Assembly: GCF_001632365.1 (NCBI RefSeq)
Contig: NW_024468575.1
Span: 71,258-135,257 of the forward strand
DNA length: 64,000 nt
Source: Laetiporus sulphureus 93-53
Taxonomy: Eukaryota; Basidiomycota; Agaricomycetes; Polyporales; Laetiporaceae
Direction: 5' to 3'
The notes beneath the pieces were generated by a model. That model ran no database searches and was not told the DNA's origin. It was given only the letters and a program-made list of their open reading frames with translations. This document shows positions 1-10,458 of this stretch, piece by piece. The first letter of the stretch is position 1. Every line of letters begins with the position of its first letter. Position numbers and translations under genes: made by a program.

Positions 1-935
1 TAGTGGAGAGTAATACTTGATCTCCAACTTTGAAAGGTGCGGGTCGTACGGATTGATCGTAGTACCACTTCATGCACTCAGCTGCCAATAGAATGGCTGC
101 TTTTGCTTGCTCTTGCGCTTCTACTCGTGCCTGCATTATGGAATCTAGCGTATTATGCTTTATAGGGTCCATTATTGTTGGTTCTGCATGTGGATGTCTA
201 CCATATTCGACAAAGAATGGTGAATTCTTAGTGGCTTCAGAAGCCTGATTGTTATAGGCAAATTCGGCAGTTGGAAGTAAAGTACTCCAGTCTTCCACGC
301 GTTTATCCATATAAATATGAAGATATTGCTCTAGCGACTGATTTGTTCTTTCAGTTTGACCATCGGTCTCCGGATGATATGCGGACGACATTGTTGATTG
401 TATCCCAAGGAGCTTGCATACTTCTTGGAATAATACATTTGCAAACTGAGTACCTCTATCTGAGATAATCTGTCTCGGAAGACCATGCTGTGTCCATACC
501 CTCTCATAGAAAGTACGGGTAAGGTCTGATGCTGATACCTCATTGGTGATTGCAAAGAAATGCACTCGTTTGGTCAAACGATTGACAACTACCATAATTG
601 CGTTGAATCCATGGGATTCTGGTAATTGAGTGATTAAGTTGACAGAGACAATTTCCCAAGATTCTGTTGGAACCTCATTTGGCTGTAATTCCCCGTATTT
701 TGGCTGATTGATGTTCTTGTTGCGTTGACAAAGGTCGCAAGAACCAACATACTTTTTGACGTAAGTGGACATTCCCGGCCACCAGTAATTACGAGATAAC
801 ATCTCATATGTCTTCCATCTTCCAGGATGACCTGCACTGGCAGCTTCATGATGACACTGAACGATTTCTCATCCAAGTGATTCCTTATTATCTGCTTTCG
901 GCACATAGATTTTGCCTCAGTATAATAATATCCCA
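1..935 (-). pseudogene. Integrase region of the Ty3/gypsy pol
   Basis: The frame following RNase H continues through two TGA codons (917 and 869-871) and then stays open to the left edge. It shows the HHCC zinc-binding region (HHEAASAGHPGR, then CDLCQRNK), then the DDE core. The second catalytic Asp is visible in ISDRGTQF near 440 and the Glu in the NQSLEQYL segment near 330. At the first catalytic Asp, usually in a VDFI-like motif, this copy reads SVNLITQLP with Asn at codon 638-640. The enzyme would therefore be inactive even without the stops. No Met-initiated frame marks this region because it is an internal polyprotein part. Confidence 0.85.
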
Positions 936-1636
936 CTTTCGAAGTTCCAGTCTTCGAGTCCTTTCGAGAACTCTCGTTGTCCTTTCTTGAGTAGTTCTTG
1001 GTATGAGTTATTCACATTGTCGTCTTGTAGTGCCTCCTTGATCTTGTCCACCAAATCATGATCTGTGACGACTGCAAGATGGGTATGTTGAATAGCTTTA
1101 ATCGTGAAATATTCCGGTTTGAGCAGAGTCTTGTCAGAATTATCGAGATTTACCCCCTCTTCGTGATCTGGCCTCCTGGACAGAGGATCCGCATGATGCA
1201 TTGATTTCCCTGGTTTGTGATGTAATTGGATGTTGAACCGTGTAAGATATAGTGACCATCGAGCTTGCCGCCTCGTCAGCTTTTGTGCTGATTTGAAATA
1301 GGTTAAGTTCTGGTGATCGGACCATATTTCGACTGGGAGCGGATGACCTTCGACATGTTGTCGGTATTCTTCCAATGCTCGAATAATTGCGAGCATCTCT
1401 TTGTCATAGATTTCATAGTTCCGCTCAGCCTCATTGAGGCTTTTCAAATAGAATGTGATTGGATGCCACAACCCATCGTCTTTGAGTTGTTCGAGGCATG
1501 CGCCAGTGGCCAAATCGCTGGAATCTGTTTCTAACCGGAATGGATGCGTATCATCCGGTAATGCCAGAATTGGAGCTGTTGTAAAGCTTTCTTGAGAGCA
1601 TCGAATGATTGTTGTTGCTCTTTGCTCCATACCCAT
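917..1636 (-). pseudogene. RNase H region of the Ty3/gypsy pol
   Basis: The translation carries the RNase H start ETDSSDLATGACL, the middle YEIYDKEMLAIIRALEEYR and the end of the fold IWSDHQNLTYF, followed by the linker HHKPGKSMHHADPLSRRPD that precedes integrase in Ty3 elements. The catalytic Asp of ETDSSD, the Glu of YDKEML and the Asp of WSDH are present. It overlaps the reverse transcriptase frame by about 100 bases in another phase. Comparing the two frames places a one-base deletion in a T-run near 1583. The frame stops at 917, before integrase. Confidence 0.88.
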
Positions 1637-2790
1637 TTCTGATCCTTTCGTGTAAGGATATTGAGTGGTCGAGACTTTTTGGCAAATCCTTCAATGAATC
1701 GACAATAGAAATTTGCGAACCCAAGAAAAGCTTGTACTTGCTTGACCTTCTTGGGTTCAGGCCAGTCGAGTACACCTGCGACCTTTTGAGGATCCATACT
1801 AACCTCACGTTGAGAGATAATCATCCCTAAGTACTCAATCGAGGGCTGTTCGAAAAAGCACTTTTCTGGTTTGGCAAAAAGGTCGTTGTCCCGTAATCTT
1901 TTAATTACCTCTTTGGTAATCTTCCGATGTTGTTTCAAATCGTTAGTGAAGATTAGGATATCATCGAGGTAGACGATCACGTGACCTTCCCGAATAAGAT
2001 CATCTAAAATCTCATTCATCATGTGTTGGAAGGTGGCTGGTGCGTTACAGAAACCGAAAAACATAACCGTGGCCTCGTATAAACTGCGATGCGTCACAAA
2101 AGCTGTTTTCCATTCATCACCCTTGCGGATGCGAACATTGTTGTATCCCCATCTGAGATCCAGCTTGGTGAATATTGACACGTTACTGAGCTGATCGATA
2201 AGCTCGCTTATTCATGGAATAGGGAAGCGATTCTTCTTGGTTATAGCATTAAGTTTTCGGTAGTCTTGTACCAGTCTTAGTGTGCCGTCCTTTTTCTTGA
2301 CAAAGAATACTGGGGCAGCAATAGGTGATTTCGATTTTTGAATGTAGCCTTTTGCTAGGTTTTCGTCGATCCATGAATCTAGGGAATTTCTTTCCTCCGG
2401 ATTCATAGGATAGAGTTTGCTTGGTCGTGGTAATTCATGTTCTTCTTCAAACTCGATTGCATGATCATAAGGCTTTTGAGTTGGCATCCTTTCAGATGCT
2501 TTCTTGGAGAAGACATCACCAAATGAATGTAGATAATCTGGTACTGGTTTTTCCCAAGATTCTACTTCATTAATAACCTGATCTTCTGGGCTGCCAGTGT
2601 TTGACTGGGGTGCCGCTTCTTTCAGGTCTTCTTCTGGTTCAGCATAGCCACAATCTGCTATAGAAAGTATCATGCGGGCTATTTGTTCAGCTTCGGGGTC
2701 GTCCATTTCGACCCACGAGATGATAGGATTTACTGCATCGATGTTGTGTCCATTAAACATTCGGAATGCAGTTGGCTCCTCATCTGCCAC
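1531..2790 (-). pseudogene. Reverse transcriptase region of the Ty3/gypsy pol, split by a stop
   Basis: Two open stretches (2212-2790 and 1531-2181) lie in one frame, separated by a single TGA at 2212-2214. The first has the fingers motif [20 protein letters not shown]. The second has FTKLDLRWGYNNVRI, the FGFCNAPATFQ motif and the active-site box VIVYLDDILI (YLDD), then the connection region LGFANFYCRFIEGFAKK. All catalytic aspartates are present. The break at 2212 falls between the fingers and palm. The frame upstream is joined to protease through another TGA at 2800-2802, consistent with arginine CGA changed to TGA. Confidence 0.92.
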
Positions 2791-2799
2791 TTGTTGTGC

Positions 2800-3210
2800 T
2801 CATTGCGAGATTTCTTCAGCTTCCTCTCTCGCAATGGCTTGTTGTTTTTTACGAAGCCTCTGGTGGTGACACGTACTCGGGCATCGTGAGTATTTCCATT
2901 CTCCAGCTTGCCAGTTGATTTCTGGATTATGCTGATGTAAGTATGACATCCCAATGATCATGTCTAATTTTCCAATGTCTGTGACTAGCAGACGATGGGT
3001 AGAACCATGATCTCCGACTTTGAGGTATGCTTTTACATAGTCGGTTATTTCACCATGTTTATTTTGGGATCCGTCAGCATTGTACACCTTGTACGTTGTA
3101 TTAAGCTTGAAGGTTGCGATTCGATTGTTCTTTACGAATCGCTTGCTGATGTACATGGAATATGCTCCTGAGTCGACTAAAGCTTCGGCGCTCGATTTTT
3201 TGCCGTACAC
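2800..3210 (-). pseudogene. Aspartic protease region of the Ty3/gypsy polyprotein
   Basis: The segment ALVDSGAYSMYISKRFV carries the D-S-G active site of a retroviral-type aspartic protease, followed by a strand-rich stretch and DIGKLDMIIGMSYLHQHNPEINW, the usual second half of the fold in Ty3 elements. The frame is continuous with the preceding linker (3241-3624), interrupted by a TAA at 3241-3243, and with reverse transcriptase through a TGA at 2800-2802. The enzyme would cleave Gag and Pol inside virus-like particles; here it is only a relic. Confidence 0.85.
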
Positions 3211-3460
3211 CCATAATGTAACTGGTAAATAGAATGATGATTAATTTGGAGACGAATTCTTTATTGTTACATTATCATCCTCTGCGTTGCGACGATCTAC
3301 AGAGGTGTCTGATTCGGGTGCAAAATGTACAGGTCTTATATAATGTTCTGGGGACTCTGACGAGCTGCCTACAGATCCCCTTTGAGAAAACCCTTCCGAT
3401 CCTTCCTTGAAGAGCCCTCTCCCACCTTCCTTGATGAACTGGATCCATTCGCCCTCAAGG

Positions 3461-5059
3461 CTAATCTTCGTCCAACTCGGATGCATCAGGCTTGCTTTCC
3501 GAGTGGATGCTGCGGTCGCTGATATGCGCAGCTGTCTCCTTACCCTTCCCCTTAGTCTTAGAGGAAGAGCTCTTCTTTTTTGGCTTCTTTTCTTCTTCGG
3601 TATCAGAGCTTTCGCTCTCTGCATCTGATGAAGCAGAATCAGATACTACCTGTCGCGTCTTGGACGACTTGGATTTGTTCCTGGCGTCGTCCTTTTTCTT
3701 CCCGTCCTTCTTTTTCGCAGCTGTCTCTTTTTCCTTCTCAATCTGCCTCTTGACATGGTCCAATTTGAAACAATCGGTGCAATACTTGCCGAAGCGTTTC
3801 GACGATTTGAAGAATGTCGGCTTGTTCTTCTTGCAGTTGGCGCAGACCAACTTGTCGTCTTGCACGCTTCGCGCTTTGCCCGATTTACTTTTTCTCTTCT
3901 TCCCGACTGCATCAACCTCCATAGCATTCGGGTCCTTGGTTTCGGCCTTGGCGTGGTGGCCTTCTCGTTGTAGTGATGTGAATATCCGGAGTGCGAATGT
4001 AAGGAACTCGGTCCACTTTTTGGGCCAGTTGTCCTTAGTGGTGTCCACCAACATGAGCAGCCACGTTTTCTCCGGAATATGTTTCTTGATTTTTTCGATC
4101 AAGTCTTAATCCGAGAAGCCCGTACCGGTTGCCTTTGGACGGAAGTCTTCTGCGAACTTTCGGAAGTCTCGATGATCCTTCTTGATGAAGGCTTCTAACT
4201 CCATTCACTTCTTGTCGTCCTTGTCCAATGATTCATATGCCGTGCGAAGTTCAGCGACGAACTCCGCCCAAGTTCCTGGTGCCTCATTATTTTCGTTTAT
4301 TTCGGTAATCCAATGTCGCATGTATTCGTGTGCTCCTCCTTTCAGGAGCAAGAGGGTAGACATAATTTTGGACTCATCTTTTGTATGTCCAGTATATTTC
4401 AACCAGAGCATAACTTGTTCGAGCCAATCATCGAGATTGACTCCGTCCTTAATGCCACCATATTTTTCTGGTTGGTCAATTTTTACGCCTTTACCCTTGC
4501 GACCAAATGACGGCTCATCGTCGTCGTCCGTGTTGTCGACATTGTTACCGCCTTGCCCTGCTTTCCATCCCTGCGTAGATGCCCATGCACAAAGTCGATC
4601 ATGTGATTTCTTTAGGTCTTCTCCTTTCGTTTGGAGATCCTTGATTTCATCGTCAACTGCCACAAATGCTTCGTTAGTGGTCTTGTTTTCCTCAAGTAAA
4701 GCTGACGAGGTTTTCTCCAAGTCTGCGATTCGAGACTCGGATTGTTGACGATGTTGGTCTAAGAAGACCGTCCGATTGTGAAACTCCGTGGTGTTACGTT
4801 CCATTGTATGCGCTTGGCGCTGGATAAGATTTTCGTAATGCGCCACCATTTGTTGACGCATCTCTTCCACCACGTTTGTGACGAGATCGACTACCCAATT
4901 TTTTACATTTTCAGGTATATTTGCATTTGGAGGCACCGTGTCGGTGAGGGCTTGACGAATTATAGGATTCGGGGGTTGCAATACAATATTGAGTCGTGCG
5001 GGAAGCTCTGGAGATGGAGCACGAGAGAAGCTTGGATCATTTGGGGTGGAGGTCGTCAT
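3461..5059 (-). pseudogene. Gag of the Ty3/gypsy element, broken by two stops
   Basis: One frame runs from the ATG at 5057-5059 to a stop at 3461, interrupted by TGA at 4205 and TAA near 4106. The N-terminal half has a coiled-coil-like stretch (about residues 80-130), then a retrotransposon capsid-type segment with WLEQVMLWLKYTGH and a following helix. The C-terminal half is Lys-rich and carries a zinc cluster CANC...CTDC spaced about 20 residues, which is not the usual CCHC knuckle. The end overlaps the pol-side frame (3241-3624) by about 160 bases in the +1 phase. That could be a programmed frameshift or damage. The ATG follows the stop of the preceding leader frame by one base. Confidence 0.85.
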
Positions 5060-5060
5060 C

Positions 5061-5591
5061 TTACAATTCTTCCTCTATCTCACGAAGATGTTCTTCGAAC
5101 TCGACGATATGTCTGTTTGCGATCGTGGCCTGTCGGGCAATTACTCGTTCTGATCATTGGTTTCGCAGCAAATGAAGGTCTCGATAGATGACCTTGACGA
5201 AGGGTTGCCACAAAAACCTGGTCTTGTCCCGAACTGCGGGCCACTGATGATTATGATGGATATCGCAAAGACGTTCGATTTCTTCGAGCCAATCGACGAA
5301 GCTATTGTAAGCTTCAGTGAGACGATCTTCGGGTTCTTCGGTTCCGATAGGGATATAGCAGATATGGACCGCGACGTTCCTCCAATCAAATTCTGAATAG
5401 AGTTGAAGGGCGTATATGTGATATACGTCGTGGTAATCGATGTGAAACGTGTCCTCGTATGTAGCAAACGCTTCTCCTGCTCTGTCTCAGAGAACTCGTG
5501 GAATTGAATCCCAAAAATAATCGAAAGTGTGACCGATTGGATTGATGTGCTCGAAATTATCAAGATTGTTCGAATCGCCTGATGAAGACAT
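5061..5591 (-). pseudogene. Leader ORF B of the Ty3 element, unrecognised protein, two in-frame TGA
   Basis: Reading from the ATG at 5589-5591 gives a 176-codon frame ending in TAA at 5061-5063, interrupted only by TGA at codons 35 (5487-5489) and 146 (5154-5156). The start reads MSSSGDSNNLDNFEHINP; the middle contains FDWRNVAVHICYIPIG and FVDWLEEIERLC, and the end is a charged helix (FEEHLREIEEEL). Stop-free length between the TGAs, acidic-aromatic composition and the exact abutment with gag (TAA, one base, ATG) argue that it was coding. I do not recognise the domain. It could be a structural protein or a former N-terminal extension of gag. Confidence 0.6.
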
Positions 5592-5611
5592 ATACAAAAT
5601 GATATTCATAT

Positions 5612-6210
5612 CTACAGCAAAGGTCGCCCTGTGACCTGTATTCCTAGACGATATTTCTGGATAATATCTCTGATTATCCAGCGAGCTTCTCTGCCCTGAT
5701 GCTTCCTTTCCTGGACGTAGTTGCAGAAGTCGCGAACCACGTGTTGGTGAACGAACGAAAGCTTGAACTCCACGATGTCAGTGCGGATGGACTCGAGCTT
5801 GAGTATGAGATGCTCGAGGTCGAAGATGTCGTGGTCATCAAGCTGACGACGATATCGTTTGGTGAGTAGGATACGAATCTGTCGAAGGGTACCTTCGACG
5901 CGCTGAGTCGAGATGATGGAGACGGTGAGAGGATAAATGAAATGAGACCCAGTAGCGGTCTCGACGTATGTCCCTTGATTGAGATCTGGACCAGATGGTC
6001 CTGCAGGTAGTCTCGTTCGCCTGATCGAGGGAGTCTGGATAATAGAAACTGAACTAGTGCCGCGAGGGGGCCGACCTCCCGTAGAGATGTGTCCTGGCCT
6101 TGGCAGGGGAACTCTTCTGGAGTTCTCGCTCGAGGATGACGGATGACACCGTCGATGCTGCGCAATGCCTTGGTGCAGCTTACGCTGGTAGAGTCGGCGA
6201 CTGACAGAAC
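5612..6210 (-). pseudogene. Leader ORF A of the Ty3 element, unrecognised, start not found
   Basis: A minus-strand frame open from a TGA near 6210 to TAG at 5612-5614 encodes about 195 residues. Its C-terminal third looks like a helical protein: LRQIRILLTKRYRRQLDD, then LESIRTDIVEFKLSFVHQH, then REARWIIRDIIQKYRLG. The competing Met-initiated frame at 5674-6291 is Ser/Thr/Pro-rich and less protein-like. No ATG was found in frame A, so the start may be lost, spliced in, or beyond the TGA. ORF B begins 20 bases after its stop. The family is not recognised. Confidence 0.4.
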
Positions 6211-6324
6211 GTCAGGTGAAGATATGACACCACTAATGTGCGGGTGGACGTGCGAAGACACAACACTGTGGTGAGTACGCTGGGCAGGCACTCGAGGCAG
6301 GTAAGATAAGGAGACTTATTCTTC

Positions 6325-7039
6325 TATCACAAACTTAGGATGCAGAGCGCCGACTAAGCCTATGACCTTATGATCAAACACTTACTGACTGTTGTCGATG
6401 TAAGGATGGACACAAAGATAATCAAGGTAAAGCAGTGCCTTGCAAGTGAGCACTGGTAACACTGTATGAAGAGGCGTAGCAGAGATGAGAATAAGTCTGG
6501 GGGACTTATGCGTCTCAGAGCTCTGGCTTATATACATGAGCGGAGGGACCCTTGGTACCCTGATACCCCAGAACCGCTAGCTAATGGACATTGTCTGATT
6601 GGTTACCACTACCTGTCAGACTATGTGTGTCATGCATGCCGAACCTCCGAACTACTTAGTAAGACCATGATAATGGTATTGCCTGTAATGGCTACATCTC
6701 CGGTGGCGTGGTATCTATCTACCTCGTGCATGTGAACTAATATCCCCTTAAGAACATATCTCCGGTGGCATGTATCCCCTTCGTTGGATTCTTCCGGAGT
6801 CCGACCGTGGCTTCTAGGTGGGATGATATTACTGTATAAGTTAGGCTTACCTAATACCAGCGCTACTTGTCACATGTGTGGATATCATGTGATATGTCAC
6901 GTGACTAGACCTGGACCTTCGGGGCACCTAGGACTGTTAGTACTTCGCGTACCGGTTCGTTCCTTTCTGAACAGCCTAGCGCTGATGTCAAATGATGTCT
7001 TGGTCACGTGCAGAGGTGAAAACGTGAAAATCTGTGACA
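6325..7039 (-). repeat. 5' LTR of the Ty3/gypsy element (left edge approximate)
   Basis: The right end CTGTGACA matches the right ends of both solo LTRs. The left end TATCACAAAC matches the left end of the 53.8 kb solo LTR. Length (715 bp) and the distance from left end to TATA (about 200 bp) agree with the 696 bp solo LTR. On the minus strand TATATAAG at 6527-6534 is the probable promoter TATA box. I could not identify a primer-binding site next to the left edge, so that edge is tentative. Confidence 0.6.
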
Positions 7040-8196
7040 GTCTGAGGATTGATTGCAATTCACATATGCTCCCTCTTTATCAGCAATGGGGAAGATCGGA
7101 AGGATACCACCGCAGAAGTGCGTGAAAGTGGACGGCAGAACAGCAGCTTGGAGATCTATATCGCCATACCTTCAGATGAATCGCAATGATTTTAATGTCC
7201 AATCGCTTACTGTGAGCAAACCAACACTGTTTTCCACGGGGCAAGGCGTTTGACGATGAACTCACGCACTGAGATTTGATTGCTCGTGTACCTCGTCAAT
7301 GCTTCCGTAGTGACTTCGAAGGCATTCGCGGTGATGGTCTGCAGTCTTGCTCCTCCGAATCGCTGTTGTTGGCACCGCAAAGCTGTACGGTCGCATATTC
7401 CTCATCATATGTTGCAGGCGAAGGCACGAGATTGAACATCGATAACTGCTAGAAAGCAGGTGTGGAGGAAAGATCAGTCAACATGCATGTTTCAACTCCT
7501 AGAAATCTGTTACGCACCCTACGATTCCTTCCAGGCGCTATCCGTTTCACGCCTCTGAAGGGTGAATGGAACTCTGGCAGTCAACGGTGCTAAATGATCG
7601 TGAACTGTCGAGTGTGCCCATGATTTCGCGCATCTCACGTAGGGCCGGTATGGGCATCCAGTCGACGAGGGCATTGCGCCAGTCGAGGGGCAGGCTGCGT
7701 ACGATGCGCGAGATAAATGGGCGGAGCATGATGATGCGCATCGCTGTCAGGCTTCCACCGTGTATCGACCCGTTACGCGACCGATATGAGTCTCGCTCCC
7801 TCCTCCTTCACCGCAGAGACTTCGCCTGTGCTGGGTGATGCGACCTGTTCAGCGACCGACATGAGTAGCGCTCCGTGCACCGATGATTCCTCATTTTTGT
7901 ATCCATCCTTTCTCTCTGATTTGAGACGGGTCATAACACAGTCGTGATGCAGTTGTCAGAAGTTCATGAATGGTCGTTCTACCACAAGTCTACGCTAACG
8001 TCCACGGCTAACGTCCACACTAAGTCTACACAAGTCTACACTACATTGAGTCCATTAGCTGCTACATTATTACACTAAGATGCGTGCGCAAAGAAAGCCT
8101 AGGAGGTGGAGCGGAAGTGAGAGAGAAGAGGCGTCCATAGTGAATCCGCAGGTAATTCAAGGCCTCCAGTTTAGGGCCGGTCTGATGGGATCTTTG
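7040..8196. other. Intergenic stretch, no gene supported
   Basis: Short overlapping frames only, none with a recognisable domain or splice-consistent model. A short run near 7980-8045 repeats words such as GTCTACAC and ACGTCCAC. Nothing else stands out. Confidence 0.5.
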
Positions 8197-8204
8197 ATGG
8201 AGCG

Positions 8205-8490
8205 CCCACTGCCTATTTGAGATGCAGCCACTGCTGCGGTGGCATGGGTGCCCACTGCCGATTTGAGACGCAGCCACTGCTGCGGTGGCGTGGGTGCCCA
8301 CTGCCTATTTGAGATGCAGCCACTGCTCCAGTGGTGTGGGTGCCCACTGCCCATTTGAGACGTGCAGCCACTGCTGCAGCAGTGGCCTGGGTGCTCCCTC
8401 ACTTGGCCAGTCTGATGGTATTTGCTGGTTTGCCAGAGTGCCCAGGCCAGTGCAGCAGTGGCTGCACGTCTCAAATAGGCAGTGGGCGCA
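8205..8490. repeat. 46-bp tandem repeat, four units, with an inverted copy
   Basis: Units begin at 8205, 8251, 8297 and 8343, each starting CCCACTGCC and containing ATTTGAGA and GCAGCCACTGC; spacing is exactly 46 bp. At about 8452-8490 the same motif returns in reverse orientation, so the array could fold into a long hairpin. There is no spacer diversity, so it is not a CRISPR array. It could be a minisatellite or the end of a small non-autonomous element. Confidence 0.85.
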
Positions 8491-8580
8491 TCTAATGAGT
8501 GGCTAAAGCAGGCCTCTGGCTTTTAATTTTGTATAGCTGTCTCGCTCCGTACCAAGATTACTATGAAGGTCACCTTCATC

Positions 8581-8750
8581 TGCTACTGGGTATTTTATAT
8601 ATGAGATGGTTTTATATTCAAAAATGTATGATTACATTTAACAGCACTCAAAATTTAAATTTATTTGCTATTGGGCATTTTTATATGTGCGATGTTTTGG
8701 AATTCAAAAACGTATGTATAACATTCAACGGCATTCAAATTTCAAATGTC
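8581..8750. repeat. AT-rich 85-bp direct repeat, two diverged units
   Basis: Two units starting TGCTA at 8581 and 8666 share TGGGTATTTT/TGGGCATTTT, ATTCAAAAA and the end CATTCAAATTT-like. They lie in a strongly AT-rich block (about 8520-8860) that contrasts with flanking DNA. No coding potential is visible. Confidence 0.65.
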
Positions 8751-9289
8751 CTTGGTGAGTTTGAAAATGGTGTCATTTTTTAAAATATATAAATTAAATT
8801 TCTTCCTCTAAAATATTATATGCAAATACTTAATATGGAATGTGGGAAGGAACCGTAGCAAATCGAGATCACAAAGGCAAAAAACCTGTACACATTTGCT
8901 AAGCATTTGCCACGTGCGCAAATCGCTTCGTGTCTGCGGTGAATCATTGATTGAACCCAGTGTCGTGAATGCAGGCTAAAGGAGACGCTCGAAAAGAAGA
9001 CGGCGAGACGCAGCTGTTCTCAGCACGTGATTTTCGCGACGCGACGCGACGCACGCATGGACCTGCCGCGAGAGGTCTCTCGCCTCCGTGGGCCAGCTTA
9101 TGATTCCTGCACGAAAATTAAAGAGAACATTATCGCAAGGACGTGATCCCCACTTGCACTCCTGCTGACCCTCCTGACAAGCTTTGATGTTCATTAGTAC
9201 TGTTGTGAAGTGATGCTACACATGCCGAAGCTTTTATTGTCCTTGTCTGTATACAGTTATTGCTCGTGACACCGTTTGGAATCCTGAAG

Positions 9290-10286
9290 TCAACTCTGTT
9301 CCTCGGTTACATCAGCCGCGTCCTCGATGACCTTCATCAGATGCTTCTTCCGCCAGGTATCTAGCCCATGTTGAAAGGTGCGTTCGTCTAAGCCATTGGC
9401 AGCCAGGCAGAATGTCACGCCTGTAGCTCATGAATCAACGAGGTGCACAACGAGAAATAATGTCACGTAATACCAAGAGACTCAACGTCGCTGTTTCTAT
9501 GTTCATCGTCGAAGAACAGCTGTGTGGGATAGATCAGCTCAGACACTCCTCGACAACTGGCTCTAAGTTCACCATTTCCGAGTAGGGTAGACCCGTCTTC
9601 TCGTGCAGCTTCATGAAATGTTTGACCTTAGACCCTGCAGGAAAGTCCATAAATACGCTGCAGCCTTGCCAATGATCTCGAGGCAGCGACAAACCTGGAT
9701 AAATTTCCAACTGATCGAAGTATTTGATGGCAGGAGTAGGGGACGAATGCCTCTCGCCAGCCTTCGGAGGTACGAGGAGCATCGACAGCGCTTGGCGTGC
9801 TCTAGGATGGATATCAGCAATAGTTCGTGGCTACAGCCCAGTTGGAACATACACATCAGGAGCATGCGTACGAGAGCATGTAGCAATGATGACTCCAGCT
9901 TCACGCAGTCGATGCAGGACGTCGGGAACATCGTGATAGAACTCGATCTCGCGGTTATATCTGCATGGTGGGTATCAATGTGCCATGCGGCCAGTTCAAT
10001 CTGAGCAAGCACGCACCTGTCCCGCACGCAATTCAACATCTTCCCATCCGACCGCAACGGTGCTATCATACCCGGATTTGATTGAGCATGATGTGCTGCA
10101 ACAACAGGGCAGGAATATCCGTACGAGTGATATGGGTGTCTATCCAAAGATCCCATAACGTGTAACTGTGCTAATGGGTCCCGCAACGCATGAGGCGATG
10201 AGTGCTGCAATAAATGATAGCTTAGAGATAGCGTAGAACGCGCACTCGAGATCCATTGCAATGAGCTTCGGGAGTCTGCTTGTCAT
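9290..10286 (-). CDS. Magnesium-dependent phosphatase-1 (MDP-1)-like HAD phosphatase
   Basis: HAD-superfamily phosphatase of the MDP-1 type, thought to act on phosphotyrosine or sugar-amine phosphates. I read about eight exons. Exon 1 starts at ATG 10284-10286 (MTSRLPKLIAMDL); splicing to exon 2 rebuilds the HAD motif I as DLDYTLW, followed by IDTHIT. Later exons give EFYHDVPDVLHRLREAGV, IIATCSRTHAPD (motif II Thr/Ser region), FDQLEIYPG, KVKHFMKLHEKTGLPYSEM (motif III Lys) and LFFDDEHRNSDVESLG (motif IV acidic pair). The last exon ends at TGA 9290-9292. All four HAD motifs are present, so it should be active. It is divergent from the TOPORS-like gene with 172 bp between start codons. Exact intron edges for the middle exons are by eye. 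Confidence 0.85.
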
Positions 10287-10458
10287 GATGATGAAAGTGA
10301 GGAACAAGTGAGCACAGTGATTGGCGCGCTCGGTCTCTGCTACAATCTTGACTCGCTCGACACCGCTCTTTCCATTCTCAACTCGAACGCATATACCTCT
10401 GAGGTGCATCTGCTGCAGTCTCAATTGCTCTGTTCGTCAGTGTTTACAGCAGGACCTG
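10287..10458. promoter_or_regulatory. Shared divergent promoter, MDP-1-like / TOPORS-like
   Basis: Only 172 bp separate the two start codons, so both promoters and 5' UTRs must lie here or overlap the neighbouring transcript. No clear TATA box was seen. Confidence 0.5.

Larger units (their letters stand above)
1..7039 (-). mobile_element. Ty3/gypsy LTR retrotransposon, decayed, 3' end outside the window
   Basis: Read on the minus strand the order is LTR, two leader frames, gag, aspartic protease, reverse transcriptase, RNase H, integrase. That RT-RNaseH-integrase order defines Ty3/gypsy. The 3' LTR would lie left of base 1. The copy is dead: in-frame stops lie at 869-871, 917, 2212, 2800, 3241, about 4106, 4205, 5154 and 5487, and a one-base loss near 1583 shifts RT against RNase H. 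Many of the stops are TGA where arginine CGA would fit, as expected from deamination of methylated CpG. The right end at 7039 is set by the terminal CTGTGACA shared with the two solo LTRs at 48.9 and 54.8 kb. Confidence 0.9.

Noticed and set aside
5674..6291. 205-codon Met-initiated frame in the Ty3 leader
   Set aside because: Ser/Thr/Pro-rich, no fold; a neighbouring frame over the same bases gives a more protein-like helical sequence. It is probably a shadow.
8205..8490. Possible CRISPR array
   Set aside because: Units are contiguous with no variable spacers, and the sequence is eukaryotic.
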